A stretch of DNA of 21,491 nt. Origin: a virus. The stretch covers positions 1 through 21,491 of IMG/VR virus record IMGVR_UViG_3300037502_001039; one strand, written 5' to 3'. Numbering within the stretch: the stretch's first letter is position 1; each line of letters opens with the position of its first letter. Below, in pieces: positions 4,925-11,894 of the stretch. The notes beneath the pieces were generated by a model that saw nothing but the letters and a program-made list of their open reading frames with translations, did no database searches and had not been told where the DNA came from. A program made the position numbers and the translations under genes.

Positions 4925-6423
4925 ATGCGAAAACCTCTATTTGAATACTCGGGAAGGATGAGATGCAGTGACTTCTTAGCCCGTGTTGCGGCAACGTAGG
5001 CGAGTCGATACATGTCATCAGGTCGTATGTCGTATTCCTTTGAGAACTTGGCAGACAGATCCATGAAGAAGACCACGTGGTCAGCCTCTCCGCCTTTTGC
5101 CCCGTGGATCGTGGAGAGTTTTACTTGCGGGGTGCTGGTGAGCTTTGTGCCTCGGCGCAAGAGCGAGATGATGTAGTCGCGTTTCTCTTCGGCAATTTTG
5201 GTTAAAGCCTCGTGCCAAATGACATCAGTTTTTAGGCCGTGGTCCGTGGTCAGTGTCTCCATGCTGTAGGAGCGCTCTGGGTCGGCTGTTTTAAGGTTCT
5301 TATGGCCTCGAGCGATGAAGTCTGAGCCGAGGTGTTTGTAGATCTGTTCAACAACGCGGAAGGGGACTTCTTGGCCCTTGCGTAGGGTTTCCCATCCGAG
5401 CACGGCAGACAAGATGTTCTCGGAAATGCTGCGGTTGCCGTTGCGCTCAAAGAGAATGCCTTGGGACTTGAGCCATGGGTGAACGGGGTCGAGGATGTAG
5501 TTTGCGGCGGCAAGAACTAGCCATGTGCCTTCTATGTTGAAGTTAACTGGCGTGATGCTGCTGTAATAGTGAATCTCGCCTTTTTCCTCGCGCGCCTCCC
5601 ATGTTTTGGGTTGACGCTTACGAATTCGTTTGACAATGTTTTCTGCCAACTCGTGCACTGTCTTCGGGATACGGTAGGACTTGTTGAGCACTCGCACTTC
5701 CCCTGGAAGAGAGAGAAATGTTCCAACGTCCGCTCCTGCCCAAGCATAGATTGCTTGATCGTCATCACCTGCAATGTAGGTATCGTCAGAGCGTTCGATG
5801 AGGTTCTTCACCAGATCCCATTGGATAGGGGAGAGGTCTTGTGCTTCATCGACAATCACCGTCTTGAGCCGTGGTAAACGCTCGGGCTCGAGATTGATTT
5901 TTTCGAGTAAGTCGGTGAAGTCAAAGAGCATGCGCTCTTCTTTGTACTGACGGTAGGTGCGCTCGACAAACTCAAAGTGCCACCATTCGATAGGGAGGTT
6001 GGAGAGGTTGTAGTGCGTGCGAAGGTCAAGCTTCTTGATCCGTGCGAGATTGACCTCGTTCAAGATTGGGTTGTTGGCCTTAACGAAGCCCTCTTCCTCG
6101 CCCGTCTCCTCGATGGTCATATCAAGGCGCGCAAGCTTGCCAAACTCTTCGTAGTGCTCTGGCGACATCATGTCGTTCTGCTTCACGCCTAGGCAGCGGT
6201 AAGCAAGACTGTGTAGCGTCCTGAACCACGGGAAGTCTGTAGCGCCTTGGAGGTTAGGAAACTTCACAATCGCGCGCTCTTTGGCCTCAGTGGCTGCCTT
6301 GCGGGTGAAGGCGAAGTAGCCAATGTCAATGGGCAATAGGCCGCGATCAAGCTCTTGCTCAACGGTATTGAGCAAGAACGTTGTCTTACCGGTCCCTGGG
6401 GGACCAAAGATTTTCCGTATCAA
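4921..6423 (-). CDS. UvrD/PcrA-like superfamily 1 DNA helicase (500 aa)
   Basis: An ATP-driven DNA unwinding enzyme of the UvrD type. Seen in order: Walker A GPPGTGKTT (7-15), FTRKAATEAKER (motif Ia region, 39-50), DEAQD (192-196), GDDDQAIYAWAG (219-230), the SYR motif about 249-251, TIHGAKGGEADHV (438-450) and YVAATRAKK (476-484). At 500 residues it is shorter than bacterial UvrD (about 720), so accessory subdomains are reduced, as is usual in phage versions. It lies between primase and polymerase with ATGA overlaps at both ends, which suggests a direct role in phage DNA replication or recombination rather than host-type repair. Confidence 0.95.
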   Translation of the reverse strand: MIRKIFGPPGTGKTTFLLNTVEQELDRGLLPIDIGYFAFTRKAATEAKERAIVKFPNLQGATDFPWFRTLHSLAYRCLGVKQNDMMSPEHYEEFGKLARLDMTIEETGEEEGFVKANNPILNEVNLARIKKLDLRTHYNLSNLPIEWWHFEFVERTYRQYKEERMLFDFTDLLEKINLEPERLPRLKTVIVDEAQDLSPIQWDLVKNLIERSDDTYIAGDDDQAIYAWAGADVGTFLSLPGEVRVLNKSYRIPKTVHELAENIVKRIRKRQPKTWEAREEKGEIHYYSSITPVNFNIEGTWLVLAAANYILDPVHPWLKSQGILFERNGNRSISENILSAVLGWETLRKGQEVPFRVVEQIYKHLGSDFIARGHKNLKTADPERSYSMETLTTDHGLKTDVIWHEALTKIAEEKRDYIISLLRRGTKLTSTPQVKLSTIHGAKGGEADHVVFFMDLSAKFSKEYDIRPDDMYRLAYVAATRAKKSLHLILPEYSNRGFRI

Positions 6424-7946
6424 AATGGACTCCCTTTCTGGCTTTCTGGTGTATCGAAGGGTGCGTCTTGCTTCTCAAAACGCGGGATGGACCAGCACCG
6501 TGTTGCGCGGCCCTTTAAAAAAAGTGGGATGGGCTCTCCACCGATGTCACGCAGGCGCTGCGCGATCTTGGCTGAGTTCAGTCCAACGAAGTTGTTCCTT
6601 TTGAGGTGACCCTCCAGATCCTTGATCCGGAAGTAGACCTTCGCGGTTTCTTCTTCGGTCCAGGGCCGTCCCATGAGGATTTCGTCTCGGTCCATTGCCT
6701 GTTGGAGGTGGGTCGTAAATTCTTCCAAGAGGTCAATAAAACGGCCAGTGAGGCTTGTGTCTTGTGGCGCTTCAATGATCTGCTCTAGCTCAACCATCTC
6801 ACGCAGGAGCGCGTTGAGCATGCCTTCCCAATCTTGTTTGCGTAGGGTGGGCGGGAGCATGTTGATCTTTTCAACACAGGCCTTCTGGAAAAGGCTCTGG
6901 TTGTACAAACTATCTGTCTCCAACTCCACCCGCCTGCCGTCCACGTTTAAGAACCAAAGGGGCGGTTCTGAATTGTACTTCGACAGGCTCGAGAGCTTTG
7001 GTGCGTCTGGACCATTGCCACCGATACCAAACTTGCGCGTCCTGCAAAGCCCTGCGTTGCAGAAGCTGTTGAGCGGTTGGTCTTTGCACTTGTAGTGGTA
7101 TTCCTTTTTGTTCAGTTGCTTGACGAGCACCTGCACCTCAGAGATCTGTAGCGGTGGTCCGAGGTACTTCATGTTGTGTTCGTAAAGCGGGTTCTCCCAA
7201 TCGTTGGGATTAACCTTCTTCAAGTAGATGCCGATGTTGAAGAGGCCATTGTTCCGTGTGCCTTCAGGAAAGCCCTGTCCACAAAGAGCCTGGAGGCATG
7301 GTGGGCCGTCCTTGATCGGCTGGTCTGGTTGAACGGGAGGCTCAACAGAAGGCAAACCGTCTTGCACGTAGCTATCGTAAAGGACATAAAACTCTTCGAG
7401 TGAGGCAGCGGTGCCGTCTTCTTTGAAGGCATAGCGCATACCGTCATCGCCTGCGAAGTAAGGCAGGTTCAAAAAGTTGCCGGTGTCTCCGCGCTCAACC
7501 AAGATCTCCGACTGCTTAGGGAAGATCTCCCTGCCAGCCTCGCCTAAAAGGGCGGCCATTGTTTTGAGGCAGTCCTGCATGTCACCAGCAGGCACGGGTT
7601 CTTTGGTAAAGAGAAAGCAATGCGCGCCGCCTGATTTACTTCGGCAGACGACGAGCGGAAGTTTGAGCTTAAGAACTTTTTCGACCAAACCTTTGTGGTC
7701 TAACGGGTATTGGTCAATGTCAATGCATCCCCAGATGCATGTGTTATCAGACTTAATAGGGATGATTCCGAGCGAAGGCTCTACGCCTTGTAAGTGCTTC
7801 TCCCAGAGCTCGTCCGTGGGTGCTTGGCGCACAACGACGCCCTTCCCCGTTTGCTTACCATCGCCCCTGGATTTTTCAATCTTGTACGTTCCATAGGCAA
7901 ACTCCAGCCCGGAGAAAATTGCCTTAAACCGTGTTATATCGGTCAT
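6420..7946 (-). CDS. Archaeo-eukaryotic-type primase with PriL-like Cys domain (508 aa)
   Basis: A primase of the archaeo-eukaryotic superfamily, which makes primers for the polymerase. Catalytic signs: CIDID with D76 and D78 (metal binding), SKSGGAH ending at H109, the EIFPKQ region at 140-145 and GNFLNLPY at 156-163. A second domain begins PPCLQALCGQ at 215-224, continues with GTRNNGLFNIGIYLKK (229-244), and ends with C287, C296 and C301. With C217 these give four cysteines in a pattern that recalls the Fe-S domain of PriL. The C-terminal part (about 455-490, KIAQRLRDIGG) looks like a small winged helix. An AGAAAG site precedes the start. The stop overlaps the helicase start as ATGA. Confidence 0.85.
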   Translation of the reverse strand: MTDITRFKAIFSGLEFAYGTYKIEKSRGDGKQTGKGVVVRQAPTDELWEKHLQGVEPSLGIIPIKSDNTCIWGCIDIDQYPLDHKGLVEKVLKLKLPLVVCRSKSGGAHCFLFTKEPVPAGDMQDCLKTMAALLGEAGREIFPKQSEILVERGDTGNFLNLPYFAGDDGMRYAFKEDGTAASLEEFYVLYDSYVQDGLPSVEPPVQPDQPIKDGPPCLQALCGQGFPEGTRNNGLFNIGIYLKKVNPNDWENPLYEHNMKYLGPPLQISEVQVLVKQLNKKEYHYKCKDQPLNSFCNAGLCRTRKFGIGGNGPDAPKLSSLSKYNSEPPLWFLNVDGRRVELETDSLYNQSLFQKACVEKINMLPPTLRKQDWEGMLNALLREMVELEQIIEAPQDTSLTGRFIDLLEEFTTHLQQAMDRDEILMGRPWTEEETAKVYFRIKDLEGHLKRNNFVGLNSAKIAQRLRDIGGEPIPLFLKGRATRCWSIPRFEKQDAPFDTPESQKGSPF

Positions 7947-7961
7947 CTTTCTTCTCGGTCG

Positions 7962-7995
7962 AAAAAGGCCGAGGGCCGTGAGCCCCCGGCCTCGG
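7962..7995 (-). terminator. Terminator-like hairpin between ssDNA-binding and primase genes
   Basis: On the minus strand CCGAGG-CCG pairs with CGG-C-CCTCGG (arms 7987-7995 and 7969-7978, with one bulged base), followed by CC and five T (7962-7966). This is a classical intrinsic terminator shape in a 51-base gap between genes of the same operon, and only about 15 bases remain before the primase ATG. It may therefore lower, rather than stop, transcription into primase, helicase and polymerase. Confidence 0.65.
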
Positions 7996-7997
7996 AG

Positions 7998-8762
7998 TTA
8001 GAACGGGGTGTTGCCTGTCTCTGCTGCTTCGTCCTGGTGCTTGACCTTCACGTCTCCGGCGTTCACCGAAGTCGCAAAGGATTTAGCAGCCTGATAGACA
8101 GATGCATCTTCAACGGGACCAACGCGCTCTACCTCCCAACCGAACCACTTGCCTTTGTCATTGGACTCGGCAACGGTCGTGAGCCGATAGACTTGGCTGT
8201 ACATCGGAGGTGTGAAGAGGCCATTCTTACCGGCGACCTTCACGGACTGCATCATGCTATTCCACTTGCGGGACTTCTTCAGCTGCGTGGACTTCATGCT
8301 GATCAAGGCAGGCTCTGGCGTACCGTCATCGCGAATGACCATCACGTAATGATTGGCCGTATTCTCAATGTAGTTGCCATTGTCTAGATAGTCCTTGTTG
8401 TCGCCCGGTTCGCGGTGAGTGCGGGAGAGCACGTCGCTCGTGGCAGGGTACATTGCCACAGGTGCGCCACTGCCTGACCCACGCGGGGCCCACTCAATGT
8501 ACTGTCGAACGTAAGCGCAAGGGACTACTTCGATACCTTTCTTGCCATCGTACAAATCACCGGTGACGGTGTTGTAGATCATCCCAGGCATTGCACCTTC
8601 AACATCGCCAACCTCAGGCGACGTGTTGGTCAAGAGGCGCAGAAACGGAAGCGCAAAGTCATCCTGGTTCATGCCTTCAAAGCCAGAGAGAGCGTCCTCC
8701 TCAAACATCGAGTTGAGGGCTACGGCGTTTTCCTTCTTTACTGCAACGTCAGTCTTGGTCAT
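7998..8762 (-). CDS. Probable phage single-stranded-DNA-binding or recombination protein (254 aa)
   Basis: A 254-residue protein of a type I recall next to replication genes in many phages. It has the conserved-looking blocks FLRLLTNTSPEV, AMPGMIYNTVTGDLYDG, YVRQYIEWAPRG, ISMKSTQLKKSRKWNS and KGKWFGWEVE. The centre is beta-rich with many aromatic and basic residues, and the tail is acidic and ends in NTPF, like the acidic tips of SSB proteins that end in PF. Together with its place before primase, helicase and polymerase, this suggests it coats single-stranded DNA. That function is inferred, since no OB-fold signature can be proven by eye. An AAGGATCAC site precedes the start. Confidence 0.75.
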   Translation of the reverse strand: MTKTDVAVKKENAVALNSMFEEDALSGFEGMNQDDFALPFLRLLTNTSPEVGDVEGAMPGMIYNTVTGDLYDGKKGIEVVPCAYVRQYIEWAPRGSGSGAPVAMYPATSDVLSRTHREPGDNKDYLDNGNYIENTANHYVMVIRDDGTPEPALISMKSTQLKKSRKWNSMMQSVKVAGKNGLFTPPMYSQVYRLTTVAESNDKGKWFGWEVERVGPVEDASVYQAAKSFATSVNAGDVKVKHQDEAAETGNTPF

Positions 8763-8774
8763 GGTTCGTGATCC

Positions 8775-9329
8775 TTAAATGGATTTGATGGTTACTTTTT
8801 GGCCGATGTAAGCGCCAAAAAGATCGGCAGGGAAAGCGTTGCCACGCTCGACCTGTTCTTTCACCCATGCCTTGAGGGTCATGGGCTCTATCTTCTCCGC
8901 TTGCTCCGCAGGGAAGCGTTGCTCACGGAGGAGATCCAGTAGACGAGTGCAAAGCTCGTCTTCGCCTTTGCCGAAACGGACAGAGACGGTGTTCTTGATG
9001 ATGTCATCAAACCCGTGGTTGCGTAGCCACTCGTAGGCTTCTGCACGACGTGCTTCTGGGATTGATGCGGAATAGAAGGGTTTGAGCGAGACTTTAGAAC
9101 CGTCTTCCATGTCGAAGCCCTTCATGCCTAAGCCTGTCATGGCCTCTGGCAGTGCTTCTTCAGTCAGTTTGCGGAACTGCTCTTTGCGCTCCTTGACGAC
9201 AAGCTCCATCTCCTCGATTTCTTTCTCGAGTTCCTTAGCGCGACGGGCCATAGCGGATACACCAGCAAGATCGTTGTCTGCGACCTTGAAGGCCTCGGCG
9301 TCTTTCTCAAATAGACTCGTAAGACTCAT
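8775..9329 (-). CDS. Conserved replication-module protein of unknown function (184 aa)
   Basis: A 184-residue protein. Residues about 25-60 are a heptad-like charged helix (MARRAKELEKEIEEMELVVK) likely to form a coiled coil. The middle has GMKGFDMEDGSKVSLKPFYS, then EAYEWLRNHGFDDIIKNTVS and VRFGKGED, which look like conserved folded-domain blocks. I recall similar proteins paired with the ssDNA-binding-like protein in phage genomes, but no function is known to me. TAAAGGAG precedes the start at 9329. It overlaps the upstream gene by 23 bases and is 12 bases before the next gene, so it belongs to the same operon. Confidence 0.75.
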   Translation of the reverse strand: MSLTSLFEKDAEAFKVADNDLAGVSAMARRAKELEKEIEEMELVVKERKEQFRKLTEEALPEAMTGLGMKGFDMEDGSKVSLKPFYSASIPEARRAEAYEWLRNHGFDDIIKNTVSVRFGKGEDELCTRLLDLLREQRFPAEQAEKIEPMTLKAWVKEQVERGNAFPADLFGAYIGQKVTIKSI

Positions 9330-9657
9330 TACTTTCTCCTTTATTAAAAATGTCGATCTGCAACGGGATGTACAAGGATTCGCGGCGGTCCCACTTCAGC
9401 AACTTGAAACGCCCGTTGTTTTTGGCAGCAGCGATTGAGCAAACGATTCCAATCACTGCGGGGTCACCAATGAGAACAAGATAATCCTCATCAGTAAACT
9501 TTTCAAGTTTGCGTCGGATGCGTTGAATCGTCGGTACGACGCTAAACAAGACCTGAGAGTTCGGCGGCAGTATGGTAACGATCTCACCGTACTTCAATGC
9601 TGGTGTGACGTTGTGCTGCGTAGTCTCAGAGGTTAGGTAGACCTTTGGCAATTTCAT
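9307..9657 (-). CDS. Conserved phage protein of unknown function (116 aa)
   Basis: A 116-residue protein that opens the leftward replication operon. The start at 9655-9657 (MKLPKVYLTSE) is chosen because TAGAAAGGAG precedes it. The longer frame to 9690 would run over the promoter. The C-terminal half contains DYLVLIGDPAVIGIVCSIAA and NNGRFKLLKWDRRESLYIPL, a block seen in many aquatic phage proteins of unknown function. The first half is predicted to be mixed beta/helix. Being first in the operon, it may act early in replication, but its activity is unknown. Confidence 0.75.
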   Translation of the reverse strand: MKLPKVYLTSETTQHNVTPALKYGEIVTILPPNSQVLFSVVPTIQRIRRKLEKFTDEDYLVLIGDPAVIGIVCSIAAAKNNGRFKLLKWDRRESLYIPLQIDIFNKGESNESYESI

Positions 9658-9662
9658 TCTCC

Positions 9663-9691
9663 TTTCTAAAAACGAGTTCGCATAGTACACT
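9663..9691 (+). promoter_or_regulatory. Weak candidate promoter for the SNF2/nuclease pair
   Basis: On the plus strand TACACT (9686-9691) is the same hexamer as the -10 at 2914-2919. TTTCTA (9663-9668), 17 bases upstream, is a poor -35. Its -10 overlaps that of the leftward promoter, so the two divergent operons may compete for RNA polymerase or share a regulator. Positions 9658-9732 hold nothing else except the AGAAAGAGAG ribosome binding site before 9733. Confidence 0.3.
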
Positions 9692-9710
9692 CGGTTTTAC
9701 GGCAACGCAA
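9682..9710 (-). promoter_or_regulatory. Candidate promoter of the leftward replication operon
   Basis: On the minus strand TTGCGT (9705-9710), a 17-base spacer and TACTAT (9682-9687) lie 24 bases before the ATG at 9657. The arrangement (TTGC.., 17 bases, TA..T, then 22-24 bases to the ATG) closely resembles the candidate promoter at 2914-2942. Confidence 0.5.
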
Positions 9711-9732
9711 GCGCCGCCAGAAAGAGAGAAAA

Positions 9733-11187
9733 ATGGAAGACAAGTACCTAGCCGCTTATCCCTTTAAGAACAAGCCTTTCTTGCATCAGCAGGCGTACTT
9801 ACAGCGCTTTTGGAAAGAGCCTGTGTGCGCGCTTTTTGCTGACACGGGTACAGGCAAGAGCTTCATGCTCATCAACAACATTGCGATGTTGTACGACCAG
9901 GGTCATATCAACGCAGCGCTTATCGTCGCACCCAAGGGCGTTTACCGTAACTGGCTAAAGGTCGAGGTTCCAAAGCACATGCCTGAGCACGTCATCTATC
10001 GCATGGCGATCTGGAATCCTTCACCACGTAAGGACGAGAAGAAGTCCCTTGATTCGTTGTTCGAGGTCAGTGAGGACTTGAAGATCTTGGTGATGAACAT
10101 CGAGGCCTTCTCTACGCCTAAGGGTGCAACCTTTGCACAGTCGTTCTTACGTAGCCACAACGCGTTCTTCGCGGTGGACGAGAGCACGACGATTAAAAAC
10201 CATTCAGCGCAGAGGACTAAGTCCACAATCAAGGCAGGCAAGCTTGCGCGGTTTCGACGCATTGCGACAGGGTCGCCTGTGACCAAGAGCCCGATGGATC
10301 TCTTCTCACAGTGTGAGTTCTTGCATCCGGATTGTTTGGGCATCCATTCCTTTTATGCTTTTCAGGCGCGGTACGCGATCCTTGTTGAGCGCTCAGTTGC
10401 CACGCACAGCTTCAAGCAGGTGGTGGGCTATAGGCACTTGGATGAGATCCACGAGAAGCTTAGTCGGTTCAGCTTTCGGGTTCGGAAGGATGAATGCTTT
10501 GATTTGCCGGACAAGGTCTTCCTGAAGCGTGAGGTAGAGCTCACCACAGAACAGCGCCGTGCGTATGACCAGATGGTGTTGATGGCCTTGGCTACGTTTG
10601 AGGCTGGTATGACAACCACGACTAATGCGCTGACGCAGATCATGCGGTTGCAACAGATAGTCTGTGGTCATGTGACCTTGGACGATGGGCAGATAGTCCC
10701 GCTTAAGAACAACAGGCTTGATGAACTGCTCTCAGCCATCGAGGAGTCAGACGGCAAGATCATCATCTGGGCGCACTTCAGGCATGACATCGAGGCTATA
10801 AAACTTGCATTGCAGAAGGCCTACGGGATGAACTCTGTGGCGACCTACTTTGGTGACACAAAGGCCGAAGAAAGGTCCGAGATTGTGGATCGTTTTTCTG
10901 ATGAAAAGAGTGATCTGCGTTTCTTTGTTGGGCAGCCTAGGACGGGTGGATACGGACTTACCCTAACCTCTGCACACACGATGATCTACTACAGCAACGG
11001 CTACGACCTGGAGGTGCGGTTGCAGTCAGAGGCACGGATTGACCGCTACGGCCAGACCAAGAAAATGACATACATCGACCTGTTTACGCCCAATACGGTG
11101 GACGAGAAGATCGTCGATGCGCTTTTGGACAAGATGGACATCGCTAACGCAATACTTAAGGAAAACCCTAGGGAGTGGATCAAATGA
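9733..11187 (+). CDS. SNF2-family DNA helicase/translocase (484 aa)
   Basis: An ATP-dependent DNA translocase of superfamily 2, SNF2 type. Seen in order: Q-motif-like PFLHQQAYLQRF (15-26), Walker A DTGTGKS (37-43), IVAPKGVYRNW (64-74), motif II VDESTTIKN (148-156, DEST in place of DEAH), TGSP (179-182), then the second RecA-like domain with IIIWAHFRHDIE (343-354), GGYGLTLTSA (405-414) and QSEARIDRYGQ (431-441), whose arginines are expected to act in ATP hydrolysis. AGAAAGAGAG precedes the start. It is divergent from the replication operon and its stop overlaps the start of the nuclease gene as ATGA. A role in replication-fork remodelling or recombination with that nuclease is inferred. Confidence 0.93.
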   Translation: MEDKYLAAYPFKNKPFLHQQAYLQRFWKEPVCALFADTGTGKSFMLINNIAMLYDQGHINAALIVAPKGVYRNWLKVEVPKHMPEHVIYRMAIWNPSPRKDEKKSLDSLFEVSEDLKILVMNIEAFSTPKGATFAQSFLRSHNAFFAVDESTTIKNHSAQRTKSTIKAGKLARFRRIATGSPVTKSPMDLFSQCEFLHPDCLGIHSFYAFQARYAILVERSVATHSFKQVVGYRHLDEIHEKLSRFSFRVRKDECFDLPDKVFLKREVELTTEQRRAYDQMVLMALATFEAGMTTTTNALTQIMRLQQIVCGHVTLDDGQIVPLKNNRLDELLSAIEESDGKIIIWAHFRHDIEAIKLALQKAYGMNSVATYFGDTKAEERSEIVDRFSDEKSDLRFFVGQPRTGGYGLTLTSAHTMIYYSNGYDLEVRLQSEARIDRYGQTKKMTYIDLFTPNTVDEKIVDALLDKMDIANAILKENPREWIK

Positions 11188-11894
11188 TTGACATGATTCC
11201 GATCCGAAAGAAGTACGTCTACGAGAAGCTCGAGCGGGTAGATGGCCCTGAGGGGCGGACCTACGGCGAGCAAAAGTTGCCTAGCGTCACCAGAATCCTG
11301 GCCGCGACGAAGGATACGACTGCTCTTGATGCGTGGGCCGAGAGGATTGGCAAAGACAACGCGGAGCGGATTAAGAACGAGGCGGCGACCGTGGGCACAC
11401 ACATGCACATGGTCATGGATCGGATGATCGCAGGGAGGGATCTCCCTAGGCCTACGAGTTGGCTCATGACCCGTGGGTATGAAATGGGCTATCGATTAAT
11501 CAACACTTACTTTCCCAATCTGCAAGAGATTTGGGGCTCAGAAGTCACGCTCTACTATCCTAACAAGTACGCAGGGACGACTGACCTAGTGGGTGTGTAT
11601 AGGGGAAAACCCGCAATCGTGGACTTCAAACAGGCTAATAAGCCCAAAAAGCACGAATGGATCCAAGACTACTTCCACCAACTGGCCGCCTATGCTCTGG
11701 CGCACGACGAAATCCACGGTTCGCACATCGAATTTGGGGCTGTTTTAGTCTCCGTGCAGGACGGAACTACCCAAGAATTCACTACTACCGGTAGCGAATT
11801 CTTGGAGTATAAGGCTCAGTGGATGGAACGGGTGGACGCCTACTGGAGAGGCGATCCGGCGCGCAGCGTCGTGTCAAACGGGAAGAGTGACTGA
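11184..11894 (+). CDS. RecB-like PD-(D/E)XK nuclease (236 aa)
   Basis: A probable DNA exonuclease of the PD-(D/E)XK superfamily (RecB/phage-exonuclease branch). The core is seen at E120 (GSEVTLYY), D134 in GTTDLVG, D147-F-K149 in IVDFKQANKPK, and Q166 in QLAAYA. Upstream, GTHMH (71-75) supplies the helical His motif common in this branch. There is no cysteine cluster, so it is not a Fe-S Cas4. I use the ATG at 11184, which overlaps the SNF2 stop as ATGA and has AGGGAG nine bases upstream, rather than the GTG at 11175. It probably works with the SNF2 protein in processing DNA ends. Its last 55 bases overlap, on the opposite strand, the end of the 1140-residue structural gene. Confidence 0.88.
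   Translation: MIDMIPIRKKYVYEKLERVDGPEGRTYGEQKLPSVTRILAATKDTTALDAWAERIGKDNAERIKNEAATVGTHMHMVMDRMIAGRDLPRPTSWLMTRGYEMGYRLINTYFPNLQEIWGSEVTLYYPNKYAGTTDLVGVYRGKPAIVDFKQANKPKKHEWIQDYFHQLAAYALAHDEIHGSHIEFGAVLVSVQDGTTQEFTTTGSEFLEYKAQWMERVDAYWRGDPARSVVSNGKSD
11771..11805. repeat. Inverted repeat around a copy of the candidate operator
   Basis: CCAAGAATTC (11771-11780) and GAATTCTTGG (11796-11805) are perfect 10-bp inverted arms. Between them lies CTACCGGTAG (11785-11794), itself a perfect 10-bp palindrome. With one base on each side (11784-11795) it matches the candidate operator at 2927-2938 in 11 of 12 positions. The whole lies inside the nuclease coding sequence. Confidence 0.6.

Noticed and set aside
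7794-8387. 197-residue open frame on the plus strand
   Set aside because: It lies antisense across the primase start, the terminator-like hairpin and the ssDNA-binding-like gene, and the opposite strand has clear conserved proteins.
9658-9690. Longer N-terminus (ATG at 9690) for the first gene of the replication operon
   Set aside because: It would cover the candidate promoter, whereas the ATG at 9657 has a strong TAGAAAGGAG site.
11175-11183. GTG start for the nuclease gene
   Set aside because: The ATG at 11184 forms the usual ATGA overlap and has AGGGAG at the right distance.
11184-11894. Cas4 of a phage-borne CRISPR adaptation module
   Set aside because: The PD-(D/E)XK core fits RecB-like phage nucleases, the Cas4 cysteine cluster is missing, and there is no cas1, cas2 or array.
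6420-11894. Primase, helicases and nuclease as an anti-phage defence or conflict system
   Set aside because: The primase, UvrD and polymerase are translationally coupled and sit among phage genes in an ordinary replication-operon order, so phage replication explains them better.
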